Assembly: GCF_900100495.1 (NCBI RefSeq)
Contig: NZ_FNCT01000002.1
Span: 434,001-498,000 of the forward strand
Direction of reading: 5' to 3'
DNA length: 64,000 nt
From: Pseudomonas benzenivorans
GTDB lineage: Bacteria > Pseudomonadota > Gammaproteobacteria > Pseudomonadales > Pseudomonadaceae
Position numbers and translations under genes: made by a program. The notes beneath the pieces were generated by a model. That model saw only the letters and a list, made by a program, of their open reading frames with translations. It was not told the origin of the DNA and searched no databases. How positions within the stretch are numbered: position 1 is the first letter of the stretch; every line of letters begins with the position of its first letter. Shown here one piece after another: positions 52,074-63,019 of this stretch.

Positions 52074-53660
52074 TCAGCGAGCCCGGGCGATCTCCAGCCT
52101 GATACTGGCGAAGGTTCGCGGCCAAGGCTTGCCGGCCTGCACCTGGGCCGGCAGGCTCTTCAGCGCCCCCTGGGCCGCCTCTCGCGTAGCGAAGCTGCCG
52201 TAGGTCACGACATACAGCGGCTGGCCCTGATGCCGTTTCTTGAAGTAGTGATACTCGGCACCGTGCTGGCGCACGAACGCCTGGGCACTGGCCTCGGCAC
52301 GCGCACCGAGGATTTGCAAGGTATAACGCGAGCCACCCTGCGCCGCATACCAATCCGCGACTGGCGCCGGCTTGGCCGGCACCGATGCAACCGCCGGCTT
52401 CGTCACGGGCGCCGCAGCTACCGGCTTAACCGCTGGCGCTACCGGTTCCACCTTAGGCGCTGGCGGCGCGGCAGGGGTAGTCACCGGCGGCGCGAACGGG
52501 GCAGGAGTCGCCGGCGCAGGCACCCCGAGGGGCTCAGCCACCCGCAAGTCGCCCGCACTCGCCCCCTCCACGGCATCGACCTCCTCGGCCGGCGCCAGGC
52601 CCGCGGCCTGGGCCAGCGGCTCACGAATGACCGGCTGAGACTCGCCGACCAACGGCAACGGCAACGGCTGATTCGCACCGGCGAACTCGATGGGTGGCGC
52701 TTCCGCACCGCCAGCGACGGGAGGCGCAACCGGCTCCTCAGGTGCTGGCCGCTCGGCCTGGGCGAGGGACAATGGCGCCGCGGTCGGCGCCGCCAATTCG
52801 TCGGACGGCGGACGCCCCTGCATCAACCAGGCAGCCAGCACGCCAACGCCCACCACCGCCAATGCCAGCAGATGCCTTTTCGGCAGACTGACGGCAAAGC
52901 CGGCACGCCTGCTCGCGCCACGCTGTGCCAACATGGCTTCGACCAAGGTCTCCCGCGCGACCTGGTTGATCGCTCCCGGCCAACCCTCCGAGCGCTCATG
53001 GATGGCAGCGATCTGTTCATCGGAGAACAGCTCGAGCCCCTGCCCCGCCCCCTCGAGTCGCTGGACGAGATAGTCGCGGGTCTCGTCTTCGGCGTAGGGC
53101 TGCAACTCGATGGCATGGAAGCACTCCTCGCCATCGGCCAATAGCTCCAATCGCGGGATCAATCCGGACTCGGCAAACAGGAAGACATGCGGACGCCCTT
53201 CGGCATTGCCCGCAGCCAGGGTCAACAGACTGGTCAGGGCAGCGTCACTCAAGCGCTCCGCATCATCGACCAGTACATAGACCTCCTGGCCGGTCAACGC
53301 CAACTGTCCGACTTGCGCCAAGATCGCGCGAAGCTCGGGTTGCTGTACTTGCAAGCCCTGGGCAACCTGGCGCAACACCGCATCGGGCTCGGCAGCCCCC
53401 TGGGCGGAGAAAATAACGCTCTGCACCGCCTGCTTGTTGGTACTCGCCACCAGGGCCTGGCGCAGCAGGGTCTTGCCGCTGCCGTGCGGGCCCGCGACCA
53501 CCAGCAGCAATTGGCTGTAGCGTGCAAGATGATGCAACTGCCCCAGCACCGGCTTGCGCTGGGCCGGAAAGAACTTGAAACCCGGCACGCGCGCAGCAAA
53601 GGGGTCGTGAGTGAAATGATAGTGGTCGAGAAAAGCCTCGTCAGCATGCAAACTGGTCAT
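52074..53660 (-). CDS. DamX-like AAA ATPase with SPOR domain
   Basis: 528 aa. The N-terminal ExeA-like ATPase has Walker A GPHGSGKT (residues 58-65) and Walker B VYVLVDDAERL. A single membrane helix (about 283-300) leads a Pro/Ala-rich linker of about 140 residues and a C-terminal SPOR domain (about 445-525) that binds denuded peptidoglycan at the septum. It is in the position of DamX in the aro/pil region and probably acts at cell division. It is 10 bp downstream of aroB on the same strand. Confidence 0.87.
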   Translation of the reverse strand: MTSLHADEAFLDHYHFTHDPFAARVPGFKFFPAQRKPVLGQLHHLARYSQLLLVVAGPHGSGKTLLRQALVASTNKQAVQSVIFSAQGAAEPDAVLRQVAQGLQVQQPELRAILAQVGQLALTGQEVYVLVDDAERLSDAALTSLLTLAAGNAEGRPHVFLFAESGLIPRLELLADGEECFHAIELQPYAEDETRDYLVQRLEGAGQGLELFSDEQIAAIHERSEGWPGAINQVARETLVEAMLAQRGASRRAGFAVSLPKRHLLALAVVGVGVLAAWLMQGRPPSDELAAPTAAPLSLAQAERPAPEEPVAPPVAGGAEAPPIEFAGANQPLPLPLVGESQPVIREPLAQAAGLAPAEEVDAVEGASAGDLRVAEPLGVPAPATPAPFAPPVTTPAAPPAPKVEPVAPAVKPVAAAPVTKPAVASVPAKPAPVADWYAAQGGSRYTLQILGARAEASAQAFVRQHGAEYHYFKKRHQGQPLYVVTYGSFATREAAQGALKSLPAQVQAGKPWPRTFASIRLEIARAR

Positions 53661-53670
53661 GGGGCACTCA

Positions 53671-54774
53671 TCAATGTTTAAGCTGATCCACTAGCGCAGC
53701 GTAATCCGCACTGAGCGTGGCATTCAGAATCTCGCGAGGGAACTCACTGGTGACCACCGCCTCACCCAGGCGCCGCAACAAAACCAGACGCAGACGACCG
53801 TCGAGCACCTTCTTGTCGACCGCCATATGCTCCAGGAAGTGCTCCGGGGTCATGTCCCGTGGCGGCACCACGGGCAAACCGGCCGCCTGGAACAGACGAA
53901 TCGCCCTGTCCCGCTCGGCGCCGGAAATCCAGCCCAGACGGCGCGACATTTCCAGCGCCATCACCGTGCCCGCCGCCACAGCCTCACCGTGCAACCAGGC
54001 ACCGTAGCCCTGCTGGGTTTCGATGGCATGGCCGAAGGTATGCCCCAGATTGAGCGTCGCTCGCACCCCCGACTCCCGCTCATCGGCACCGACCACGCGC
54101 GCCTTGGCCGCACAAGAACGCTCGATCGCCGCCGTCAACACCGCCTGATCGAGGGCACGCAATGCAGGCATGTTCTCTTCGAGCCAGGCAAGGAAAGGCT
54201 CATCACAGATCAAGCCGTACTTGATCACTTCAGCCAGCCCGGCAGACAACTCCCGCTCCGGCAGGGTGGCCAGGCTCGCCGTGTCGATCAACACGGCTTG
54301 CGGCTGATAGAAAGCCCCCACCATGTTTTTCCCGAGCGGGTGGTTGATGCCGGTCTTGCCACCCACCGACGAATCGACCTGCGACAACAGCGTGGTAGGC
54401 ACCTGGATGAAATTGACACCGCGCTGGTAGCACGCCGCGGCAAACCCCGCCATGTCTCCGATAACCCCGCCACCCAATGCGATTACGGTGGTGTGCCGGT
54501 CATGGCGAGCACCGAGCAAGCCATCGAATATCTTCTGCAAGGTTTCCCAGGTTTTGAAAGCTTCGCCATCCGGCAAGACAATCGGCGTCACGGCATAGCT
54601 GGCAAGGGCCGCCTCGAGTGCGCCCAAATAAAGTGGTGCAACCGTCTCATTGGTAACGATGGCAACCTGACGCCCAACGATATGCGGCGCCAGCAAATCC
54701 GTCCGCCCCAACAGACCGGCACCGATGTAAATGGGATAGCTGCGCTCACCGAGCTCGACCTGAAGAGTTTGCAT
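53671..54774 (-). CDS. aroB: 3-dehydroquinate synthase
   Basis: 367 aa. NAD and metal motifs include [36 protein letters not shown] and [11 protein letters not shown]. It is the second step of the shikimate pathway, in the cytosol. It follows aroK by 50 bp; the ATG is at 54774. Confidence 0.96.
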   Translation of the reverse strand: MQTLQVELGERSYPIYIGAGLLGRTDLLAPHIVGRQVAIVTNETVAPLYLGALEAALASYAVTPIVLPDGEAFKTWETLQKIFDGLLGARHDRHTTVIALGGGVIGDMAGFAAACYQRGVNFIQVPTTLLSQVDSSVGGKTGINHPLGKNMVGAFYQPQAVLIDTASLATLPERELSAGLAEVIKYGLICDEPFLAWLEENMPALRALDQAVLTAAIERSCAAKARVVGADERESGVRATLNLGHTFGHAIETQQGYGAWLHGEAVAAGTVMALEMSRRLGWISGAERDRAIRLFQAAGLPVVPPRDMTPEHFLEHMAVDKKVLDGRLRLVLLRRLGEAVVTSEFPREILNATLSADYAALVDQLKH

Positions 54775-54824
54775 GGAGCCCCCAATCCAAAAGGGCTCTA
54801 GGATAACGCAGTTCGGCCCGCGCT

Positions 54825-55343
54825 TTAATGGGAAGGAAGTGCCTCGAGTCGATCCAATATCTCTTGCACGACCAATCGCGGCGGGCGCTCGTCGGTTTCC
54901 ACGATGACATCGGCAATCTCGCGATACAGCGGGTCACGAATCGCCAACAGGTCCCTGAGCACCTTGCCAGGATCGGCGGCGCGCAACAAAGGGCGATTGC
55001 GGTCACGCGAGGTGCGGTCAAGCTGCTGCTCGACCGAAGCATGCAAATACACCACCCGACCGCCACGCTTCAGTGCCGCGCGATTTTCCGGGCGCAGTAC
55101 GGCACCGCCTCCCGTCGCCAAAACCACGCCTGCCACATCGCACAGCTCGGCGATCACCGCCTGCTCACGCTCGCGAAATCCCTGCTCGCCCTCGACATCG
55201 AAGATCCACGGGATATCCGCACCGGTTCGATGCTCGATCTCCTTGTCGGAGTCTCTGAAAGGCAAGCGCAACTCTTTGGCCAGCAAACGCCCGATGGTGC
55301 TTTTACCAGCCCCCATCGGGCCAACAAGGATCACATTACGCAC
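54825..55343 (-). CDS. aroK: shikimate kinase
   Basis: 172 aa. The P-loop GPMGAGKST spans residues 8-16, with [11 protein letters not shown] and the lid region RDRNRPLL. It phosphorylates shikimate with ATP. It lies 4 bp after the pilQ stop, so the pil and aro genes form one minus-strand unit, as known in P. aeruginosa. Confidence 0.96.
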   Translation of the reverse strand: MRNVILVGPMGAGKSTIGRLLAKELRLPFRDSDKEIEHRTGADIPWIFDVEGEQGFREREQAVIAELCDVAGVVLATGGGAVLRPENRAALKRGGRVVYLHASVEQQLDRTSRDRNRPLLRAADPGKVLRDLLAIRDPLYREIADVIVETDERPPRLVVQEILDRLEALPSH

Positions 55344-55347
55344 AGAA

Positions 55348-57429
55348 TCAACGGCTCACAGCAATGGCCTGGTTGTTCATGATACGCGGAGTGAGGAAGA
55401 CCAGCAGCTCCGATTTGCTATCCTTGACGACGTCACGCCGGAACATGGTGCCAATAAACGGGATATCGCCGAGCAGCGGAACCTTGTCCACCGACTTGCT
55501 CTGGGTGTTGGAAAACACGCCGCCGATCACGATGGTCTCGCCATCGGCCACCAGGACCTTGGCATTGACCTCGTTTTTGTTAATGGCAGGAACACCGCCA
55601 CTGGCTGCCGCATTAGAAAAGTCCGGCGCATCCTTGGTGACCTTGACTTCCATGATGATGCGATTGTCCGGGGTGATCTGCGGAGTCACTTCCAGCGAGA
55701 GAGCCGCCTCCTTAAAAGACGTGGTAGTCGCACCACTTGAACTCGCTTCCTGATAAGGGACCTCGGAGCCTTTCAATATTTTTGCAGTCTCTTTATCGGC
55801 GGTGACCACCTTGGGCTGAGAAACCACCTCGCCATTGCCGGTCTTTTCCATGGCGGACAACTCAAGATCCAACAAGGTGTTGTTGGTAATAAAGCCGAGG
55901 TTCAGCCCCGTATTCGCACCGGCAGCGCCCAGGTCCACAAAAGTACCGGCATCGATCTCCAACGGATCGGAGCCTTTCACCAGACTGTTGCTACCACCCA
56001 CGACAAAGTTGTTATCCCCCACCGTCACCCCGCGCCACTCAACCCCCAGGGCCTTGTCGTAGTCGACGTTGGCCTCGACGATCCGCGCCTCGATCATCAC
56101 CTGACGCACCGCCACATCCAACTGCGCGACGATCCGGCGCAACTCATCGAGGCGATCCTGGGTCTGGTAGGCAATGATGCTGTTGGTCCTATCGTCAACC
56201 GTGATAGAGCCGCGCTCATCGACCGTGCCTTCGGCACTGGTGACCGACTGGAACAGCTTGGCCATATCGGAAGCTTTCGCATAGTTAACCTGGATCAGCT
56301 CGCGACGCAGCGGCGCCAACTCCGCGATCTGCTTCTGCGCCTCCAACTCTTGACGTTCGCGCGCCGCGATTTCATCGGCCGGCGCTACCAGCAACACATT
56401 ACCCACCTTGCGCTTATCCAGCCCCTTGGTTTTGAGGACCAGATCCAGCGCCTGATCCCATGGCACATTTTGCAAACGCAGGGTGATGTTGCCACTCACC
56501 GTATCACTGGCAACCAGGTTCAGGTCGGTAAAGTCCGCGATCAACTGCAATACCGAACGGACGTCGATATCCTGGAAGTTCAGCGAAAGCTTTTCCCCCG
56601 TATAGGCGAATCGCTCGGTTTTACGCTTCTCGACCTCATCCTCCGCCAGCGGTTTGATGCTCAGCGTAAGCTTGTTATCGGCCTGATAAGCCAGATAGTC
56701 GTAGAAGCCGGTCGGCTCGATGACGATGCTCGCCTGGTCGGCAGTACCGGTTGCACTGACGAACTGGACGGGCGTGGCGAAATCCTTCACGTCCAGGCGC
56801 ACACGCAAGGGCTCGGGCAATTGCGTCTTGGCGAAGTCCAGGCGGATCTTGCCGCCTTGCTCCTGAATATTAGGGCTTACCGAGGCATCCGACAGGGTAA
56901 TGACCACATTCCCCTCGCCCTGCTCACCACGCTGGAAATCGATATTGCTGATGGCTCGACTTGCCGGCGCGTAGACCTTGGACGCAGTCGCAGTGCTGAC
57001 GGCAGGTGCAGCAGCCGCCAGGGAAGGAACGGCGACCGCATTAGTCTTCGCCCCCTCGCCGACCACCACGTAAAGGTCATTGCCCTCGACGCGCGTATTG
57101 TATGGCGCCAGATTGGTCAGGTTAATGATCAGGCGGGTGCGATCTTTCGCCTCGACCACCGTGACACTACGCGCATTACCCACGCCCAGCTCACGATTCT
57201 TCGCCCCCAACTTGTTGGACACCCCGGGGAAATCGAGGGCGATACGCGCCGGCTGCTCGATGGTGTAGCCACGCGGGGCGAGCACCGGCTCGTCGAACGA
57301 CAATTTCAATTCAACCCGGTCGCCCGGCAAGGCGGCAACGTCGAGAGCCTGCAGGTTAGCCGCCAACAGTGCTGGCGACAGCAGCAGCGCTAACAGAGAA
57401 ATACCTAGGTGGGAAAAGGAGCTATTCAT
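55348..57429 (-). CDS. pilQ: type IV pilus secretin PilQ
   Basis: 693 aa from the chosen ATG at 57429. A signal peptide ([17 protein letters not shown]) precedes two AMIN domains (about 25-250), a secretin/TonB short N-terminal domain ([19 protein letters not shown]), N1 and the secretin core with [15 protein letters not shown] and a C-terminal LVFLTPRIM. The outer-membrane ring lets the pilus out. Upstream in-frame ATGs at 57474 and 57468 would add a charged stretch before the signal, so 57429 is preferred. Confidence 0.93.
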   Translation of the reverse strand: MNSSFSHLGISLLALLLSPALLAANLQALDVAALPGDRVELKLSFDEPVLAPRGYTIEQPARIALDFPGVSNKLGAKNRELGVGNARSVTVVEAKDRTRLIINLTNLAPYNTRVEGNDLYVVVGEGAKTNAVAVPSLAAAAPAVSTATASKVYAPASRAISNIDFQRGEQGEGNVVITLSDASVSPNIQEQGGKIRLDFAKTQLPEPLRVRLDVKDFATPVQFVSATGTADQASIVIEPTGFYDYLAYQADNKLTLSIKPLAEDEVEKRKTERFAYTGEKLSLNFQDIDVRSVLQLIADFTDLNLVASDTVSGNITLRLQNVPWDQALDLVLKTKGLDKRKVGNVLLVAPADEIAARERQELEAQKQIAELAPLRRELIQVNYAKASDMAKLFQSVTSAEGTVDERGSITVDDRTNSIIAYQTQDRLDELRRIVAQLDVAVRQVMIEARIVEANVDYDKALGVEWRGVTVGDNNFVVGGSNSLVKGSDPLEIDAGTFVDLGAAGANTGLNLGFITNNTLLDLELSAMEKTGNGEVVSQPKVVTADKETAKILKGSEVPYQEASSSGATTTSFKEAALSLEVTPQITPDNRIIMEVKVTKDAPDFSNAAASGGVPAINKNEVNAKVLVADGETIVIGGVFSNTQSKSVDKVPLLGDIPFIGTMFRRDVVKDSKSELLVFLTPRIMNNQAIAVSR

Positions 57430-57483
57430 TCTCAGGTTCCGTTGGGCAGACCGGTTATTTTTCTTCATATTCATTCCGCTCTC

Positions 57484-58011
57484 TTAAGAGCGCTCCTTAA
57501 GGGAGAGGCTACGCGGCCGCTCGAGCCAGCCACCTTCACCATCTGGAACGATTTCAACCACATCGACTTTGGACTCATCGATGGCGCGGATACGGCCATA
57601 ATTTCGACCGAGGTAATCCCCCACTTTGACTCGATGCACCCCTCCCGCCCCGCTCACCAAAGCAAACACACCATCTTTGTTAGCCAATGTGCCGACCATC
57701 TCGAAAACCTCGATATTGAAGCCTTCGAGGAACTGCTTGACCCGCGTCTCGTCCGGCTTGATTTCCTTCGAGCCCTTCTGACGACCGGCCACCTCTATCT
57801 TGATTGGCGGCTGGAATGGGCTGCGCAGAGCGGATGCACCGTAGGTGAACGCTTCATAAGGCAAAAACTTTGGTAACGGTTCTATCGCCCCTTTCGGCCT
57901 GGCGCGAACCTCATCCATGAATGCCTGTAAATCGGCAAAGTCGCCACCCGAGCCACAGCCCTGCAAAACCACCAGCAAGCAAGTTGATACCAACCAACGA
58001 ACAGCCTTCAT
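57484..58011 (-). CDS. pilP: type IV pilus lipoprotein PilP
   Basis: 175 aa. The signal ends in the lipobox LQGC (Cys19). The C-terminal half forms the PilP beta domain (VGTLANKDGVFALVSGAGGVHRVKVGDYLG). It links PilNO to PilQ in the periplasm. It overlaps pilO by 4 bp (ATGA). Confidence 0.94.
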   Translation of the reverse strand: MKAVRWLVSTCLLVVLQGCGSGGDFADLQAFMDEVRARPKGAIEPLPKFLPYEAFTYGASALRSPFQPPIKIEVAGRQKGSKEIKPDETRVKQFLEGFNIEVFEMVGTLANKDGVFALVSGAGGVHRVKVGDYLGRNYGRIRAIDESKVDVVEIVPDGEGGWLERPRSLSLKERS

Positions 58012-58631
58012 TTGTCCAGCCCCTTATCGTTATAACGATAAGTCTTCGCCATAACGCTCATCCGAATGACAGAAGAACTCTCGGTATCGACAGGTTTGAT
58101 CTCGAAGTCATGCAACGTCACGATGCGCGGCAGACTGGCAACCCCGCTGACAAAGGTCGCCAGGTCATGGTAGGCGCCAACAACGCTTATCTGGATCGGC
58201 AACTCGATATAAAACTGCTGGGTCACTTCCGGAAGCAGCTTGATCTCTTCAAACTCCAGACCGCTCCCCAGCCCTGTTCGCGTCACATCCTCGAGAAGGC
58301 CGGGCACTTCGGTATCGCTCGGCAGTTGGCGCAGTAGAGCGCCAAAGGAAACTTCCATTTCCTTCATCTGCTCTTTATAAGCCTCTAAGTTAGCCGCCTG
58401 AAATGCTTTACTGGAGAACTGCTGTTTAAGGGTTTGCTCTTCGCCCTGCGAGCGCTCCAGGGCGGCCTGCAAATCCTTCAGATGAAAGTTGTATCCGAGC
58501 GCCAGGACAATCACGAAGAACAACACAAAGACGACGCCTTTGATGATAGGCGGCCATGAGCCGATGTTGTTCAGATCCAAATCGCTCAGGTCAACCTTAC
58601 GCAAATTCTCAATAGATTCGGCCAGGCTCAT
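58008..58631 (-). CDS. pilO: type IV pilus inner-membrane protein PilO
   Basis: 207 aa. One membrane helix (about 28-46) is followed by a coiled coil and a ferredoxin-like periplasmic domain. It dimerises with PilN and binds PilP in the alignment complex. It overlaps pilN and pilP by 4 bp each. Confidence 0.94.
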   Translation of the reverse strand: MSLAESIENLRKVDLSDLDLNNIGSWPPIIKGVVFVLFFVIVLALGYNFHLKDLQAALERSQGEEQTLKQQFSSKAFQAANLEAYKEQMKEMEVSFGALLRQLPSDTEVPGLLEDVTRTGLGSGLEFEEIKLLPEVTQQFYIELPIQISVVGAYHDLATFVSGVASLPRIVTLHDFEIKPVDTESSSVIRMSVMAKTYRYNDKGLDK

Positions 58632-59202
58632 TTTTTGTCACCTTCTACCGGCTCGACAGCAGGCTGCGTTTGCTGAACTGTCAACTGGAACACATTAGCC
58701 TGGTCCAGCGCACCGGCCGTTGTCGCCTTGACTTGCGTCAGATTGGGCGCCTCGAGCCAATCGGATGCATCCAGATTACGCATCAGATTAGAGACCCTGT
58801 TGTTGGACTCCGCCGCACCGACGATCGCAATACTCTTGCCGGTCATTTTCACACTGGTGAAATAGATGCCATCCGGTAGCGTTCTCACCAACTGATCGAA
58901 CACTCGCCCGATAATCGGCCGATTGCCTTGCAGATCCTGAATGATCTTCATCCGTTCCAGGAGTTGCTCCCGACGGGTCTTCAGCTCGCTAATCTCCTTG
59001 ATCCGCGCATCCAGCACGGCAATTTCCTTGCGCACGAAGTCATTGCGCGCATTTTGCTGCTCAATCGCCCCGCTCAGGTATTGGTCACCGAAGAACACCG
59101 CGCCGGCCGCGACCACCAGGACACCGGCAAGCGTAACCAGGAAGCGCTGCTTGCGCTCCTCGCGCAACTGCTCGCGCCATGGAAGTAGGTTAATCCGCGC
59201 CA

Positions 59203-59203
<1 letters not shown>
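58628..59203 (-). CDS. pilN: type IV pilus inner-membrane protein PilN
   Basis: 191 aa. The short cytoplasmic tail MARINLLPWRE, which inserts into PilM, precedes one membrane helix (about 22-40), a coiled coil and a periplasmic domain. The start overlaps the pilM stop by one base (TAATG). Confidence 0.95.
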
Positions 59204-60294
<1,091 letters not shown>

Positions 60295-60314
60295 TTACGG
60301 ACTATTTATGTTTT

Positions 60315-60384
60315 TTCACATTAAATAACAGTCTTGACAGAAGCGCAAATGGCTCCCCAGGAAAAAAAACGCTTATAATGTGAA
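60315..60384. promoter_or_regulatory. divergent pilM/ponA promoter region with TTCACATTA inverted repeat
   Basis: The spacer 60268-60451 is AT-rich. A TATAAT at 60374-60379 fits a -10 for ponA. TTCACATTA (60315-60323) is inverted as TAATGTGAA (60376-60384), flanking the middle of the region. No perfect -35 was found. Confidence 0.45.
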
Positions 60385-60451
60385 CAGCTTTTCTCTTTCA
60401 GCTTTGTCTTCCGCTTAACTCGTTCTTTTATCTGGAAATCTAAAAATCTTG

Positions 60452-62884
60452 ATGCGTCTGCTGAAGTTCTTCTGCTGGTCTTGTGTCGCCGCTTTTTGTG
60501 GGCTGTTACTCAGTTTCAGCGGGGCGTTTCTCTATCTTAGTCCCAGCCTGCCCTCCGTCGATTCGCTGCGCAGCATCCAGTTGCAGATCCCCCTGCGCGT
60601 CTACAGCAGTGATGCCAAGCTGATCGCCGAATTTGGCGAAATGCGCCGCTCCCCCATCGCCTTCAGCGACATCCCGGCCGACTTCATCCACGCCCTGCTG
60701 GCCGCCGAAGACGACAATTTCGCAAATCATTATGGCGTTGACCTTACCAGCCTGATGCGCGCTGCCACGCAAATATTGAAGAGCGGGCAGATCCAGACGG
60801 GGGGCAGCACCATCACCATGCAGGTGGCGAAGAACTTCTTCCTTTCTAGTGAGAGAAGCTTCTCACGCAAGATCAACGAGATCCTCCTGGCCCTGCAGAT
60901 CGAGCGCGAACTCAGCAAGAACGAGATCCTTGAGCTCTATGTCAACAAGATCTACCTCGGTAACCGCGCCTACGGCATCGAGGCGGCGGCACAGGTGTAT
61001 TACGGCAAGTCGATCAACGAGCTCAGCCTGGCGCAGCTGGCGATGATCGCCGGCCTGCCCAAGGCACCGTCACGCTTCAATCCTCTGATCAACCCGACCC
61101 GCAGCAAGGAACGTCGCGACTGGATTCTCGGGCGCATGCACCTACTCGGGCGCATCGACCGGCAACGCTATGAAGCCGCCCTGGCCGAGCCGGTCGACGC
61201 CAGCTACCACGTTCCCAAGCCCGAAGTCGTGGCGCCTTACGTGGCGGAGATGGTCCGGGCAGAAATGGTTGGCCGCTACGGCAGCGACGCCTACACCGAG
61301 GGTTTCAACGTCACCACCACCGTCCCCAGCGACCTGCAGGGGGCGGCCAACGTCGCCGTGCGCGACGGTTTGATCGCTTACGATCAGCGCCATGGCTACC
61401 GCGGCCCGGAAAGTCGCCTGCCTGGCCTGGGTAAAGAGGCCTGGCTCAGCGAACTGGCCAAACAGGCATCGTTCGGCGGGCTCGAACCGGCGATCGTTAC
61501 CCAGGTCGAGAAAAGCGGCATTCTCGTACTCACCCGCCAAGGCGAGGAACAAGCTGTCGCCTGGGACAGCATGAGATGGGCACGGCCCTTCCTCAACACC
61601 AACAGTCTTGGCCCCCGCCCACAGCAACCCAGTGACGTGGTACAGGTCGGCGACCTGATTCGCATCCAGCGCCAGGAAGACGGCAGCCTGCGCTTCGCCC
61701 AGCGCCCCATGGCCCAGGGCGCCCTGGTTTCGCTGGATCCGCACAATGGCGCGGTTCGCGCGCTGGTCGGCGGTTTCTCGTTCGAGCAGAGCAACTACAA
61801 CCGCGCCGCGCAAGCCAAACGCCAACCGGGTTCCAGCTTCAAACCCTTCATTTACAGCGCCGCCCTGGACAGCGGCTACACCGCCGCAACCCTGGTGAAC
61901 GATGCGCCGATCGTGTTCGTCGACGAATACCTCGACCAGGTATGGCGCCCGAAAAACGATAACAACACCTTTCTCGGCCCGATCCGCCTGCGCGAGGCCC
62001 TGTACAAGTCACGCAACCTGGTTTCGATTCGCCTGCTACAAGCCATCGGCATCGAGTACGCGCTGGACTATGTCAGTCGCTTCGGCTTCGACAAGCAGGA
62101 GCTCCCCCGCAACCTATCCCTGGCCTTGGGCACTGCCAACCTGACGCCACTGGAAGTGGCGACCGGCTGGACCGCATTCGCCAACGGTGGCTATAAAACC
62201 CAGCCCTACCTGATCGAACGCATCGACAGCCGCCATGGAGAGCCGCTGTATATCGCCAACCCCGCTACAGCGCCGGGCCCCACTGGCGATGCCCCGAGCG
62301 AGAGTAGCGAACTGCCGCCCACCGACGACAAGCAAACCGCCGGCACTCAGCAACTGCCCGCCCCCGAACCCATTGTCGCCGAGCGCATCATCGACGAGCG
62401 CACCGCCTATATCATGACCAGCATGCTGCAGGACGTGATCAAGCGCGGCACGGGGCGTCGGGCCATGGCTCTCGGCCGCGATGATCTGGCCGGAAAGACC
62501 GGCACCACCAACGAATCCAAGGACAGCTGGTTCTCCGGCTACAACGCCGACTACGTCACCACCGTCTGGGCCGGTTTCGACCAGCCGGAAAGCCTAGGCC
62601 GGAATGAATACGGCGGCACTGTCGCCCTGCCGATCTGGATGAGCTACATGGGCACGGCCCTGAAAGGCAAGAACAGCCATTTGCCCGCCGAGCCGGGCGG
62701 CCTGCTGACCCTGCGCATCGATCCCTATAGTGGCCGCGCGGCCGCGCCCGGCACCGCAGACGCCTATTTCGAGCTATTCAAGAGTGAGGATTCGCCGCCA
62801 CCGATGAGCGAACTGGATCCGAGCGCGGGCATTCCCGGCAGCCCGCTGCCGGCCGATGAGGCGGCGCCAATCGACCTGTTCTAA
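60452..62884 (+). CDS. ponA: penicillin-binding protein 1A (class A)
   Basis: 810 aa. An N-terminal membrane anchor (residues 5-27) precedes the glycosyltransferase domain with the catalytic Glu in AAEDDNFANHYGVD. The transpeptidase domain has Ser461-X-X-Lys464 (PGSSFKPF), SRN and KTGTTN. It polymerises and crosslinks peptidoglycan in the periplasm. The ATG at 60452 is used; a TTG directly before it is possible. It is divergent from pilM. Confidence 0.96.
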   Translation: MRLLKFFCWSCVAAFCGLLLSFSGAFLYLSPSLPSVDSLRSIQLQIPLRVYSSDAKLIAEFGEMRRSPIAFSDIPADFIHALLAAEDDNFANHYGVDLTSLMRAATQILKSGQIQTGGSTITMQVAKNFFLSSERSFSRKINEILLALQIERELSKNEILELYVNKIYLGNRAYGIEAAAQVYYGKSINELSLAQLAMIAGLPKAPSRFNPLINPTRSKERRDWILGRMHLLGRIDRQRYEAALAEPVDASYHVPKPEVVAPYVAEMVRAEMVGRYGSDAYTEGFNVTTTVPSDLQGAANVAVRDGLIAYDQRHGYRGPESRLPGLGKEAWLSELAKQASFGGLEPAIVTQVEKSGILVLTRQGEEQAVAWDSMRWARPFLNTNSLGPRPQQPSDVVQVGDLIRIQRQEDGSLRFAQRPMAQGALVSLDPHNGAVRALVGGFSFEQSNYNRAAQAKRQPGSSFKPFIYSAALDSGYTAATLVNDAPIVFVDEYLDQVWRPKNDNNTFLGPIRLREALYKSRNLVSIRLLQAIGIEYALDYVSRFGFDKQELPRNLSLALGTANLTPLEVATGWTAFANGGYKTQPYLIERIDSRHGEPLYIANPATAPGPTGDAPSESSELPPTDDKQTAGTQQLPAPEPIVAERIIDERTAYIMTSMLQDVIKRGTGRRAMALGRDDLAGKTGTTNESKDSWFSGYNADYVTTVWAGFDQPESLGRNEYGGTVALPIWMSYMGTALKGKNSHLPAEPGGLLTLRIDPYSGRAAAPGTADAYFELFKSEDSPPPMSELDPSAGIPGSPLPADEAAPIDLF

Positions 62885-62975
62885 CGCGAGCAGCTACCTG
62901 CTCCAGGCAAAGAGCGCCGCCGGCAACTCATCGAATCGAGTCTCGCTGGCCGGCAACCCAAGACTCAGCCTGGCT

Positions 62976-63011
62976 CCATAAAAAAACCCGCCGAAGCGGG
63001 TTTTTTTATGG
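62976..63011. terminator. bidirectional terminator between ponA and malic enzyme
   Basis: A 16-bp stem CCATAAAAAAACCCGC / GCGGGTTTTTTTATGG with a CGAA loop. The A- and T-runs in the stem serve both converging genes. Confidence 0.95.
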
Positions 63012-63019
63012 ATCCGGCT

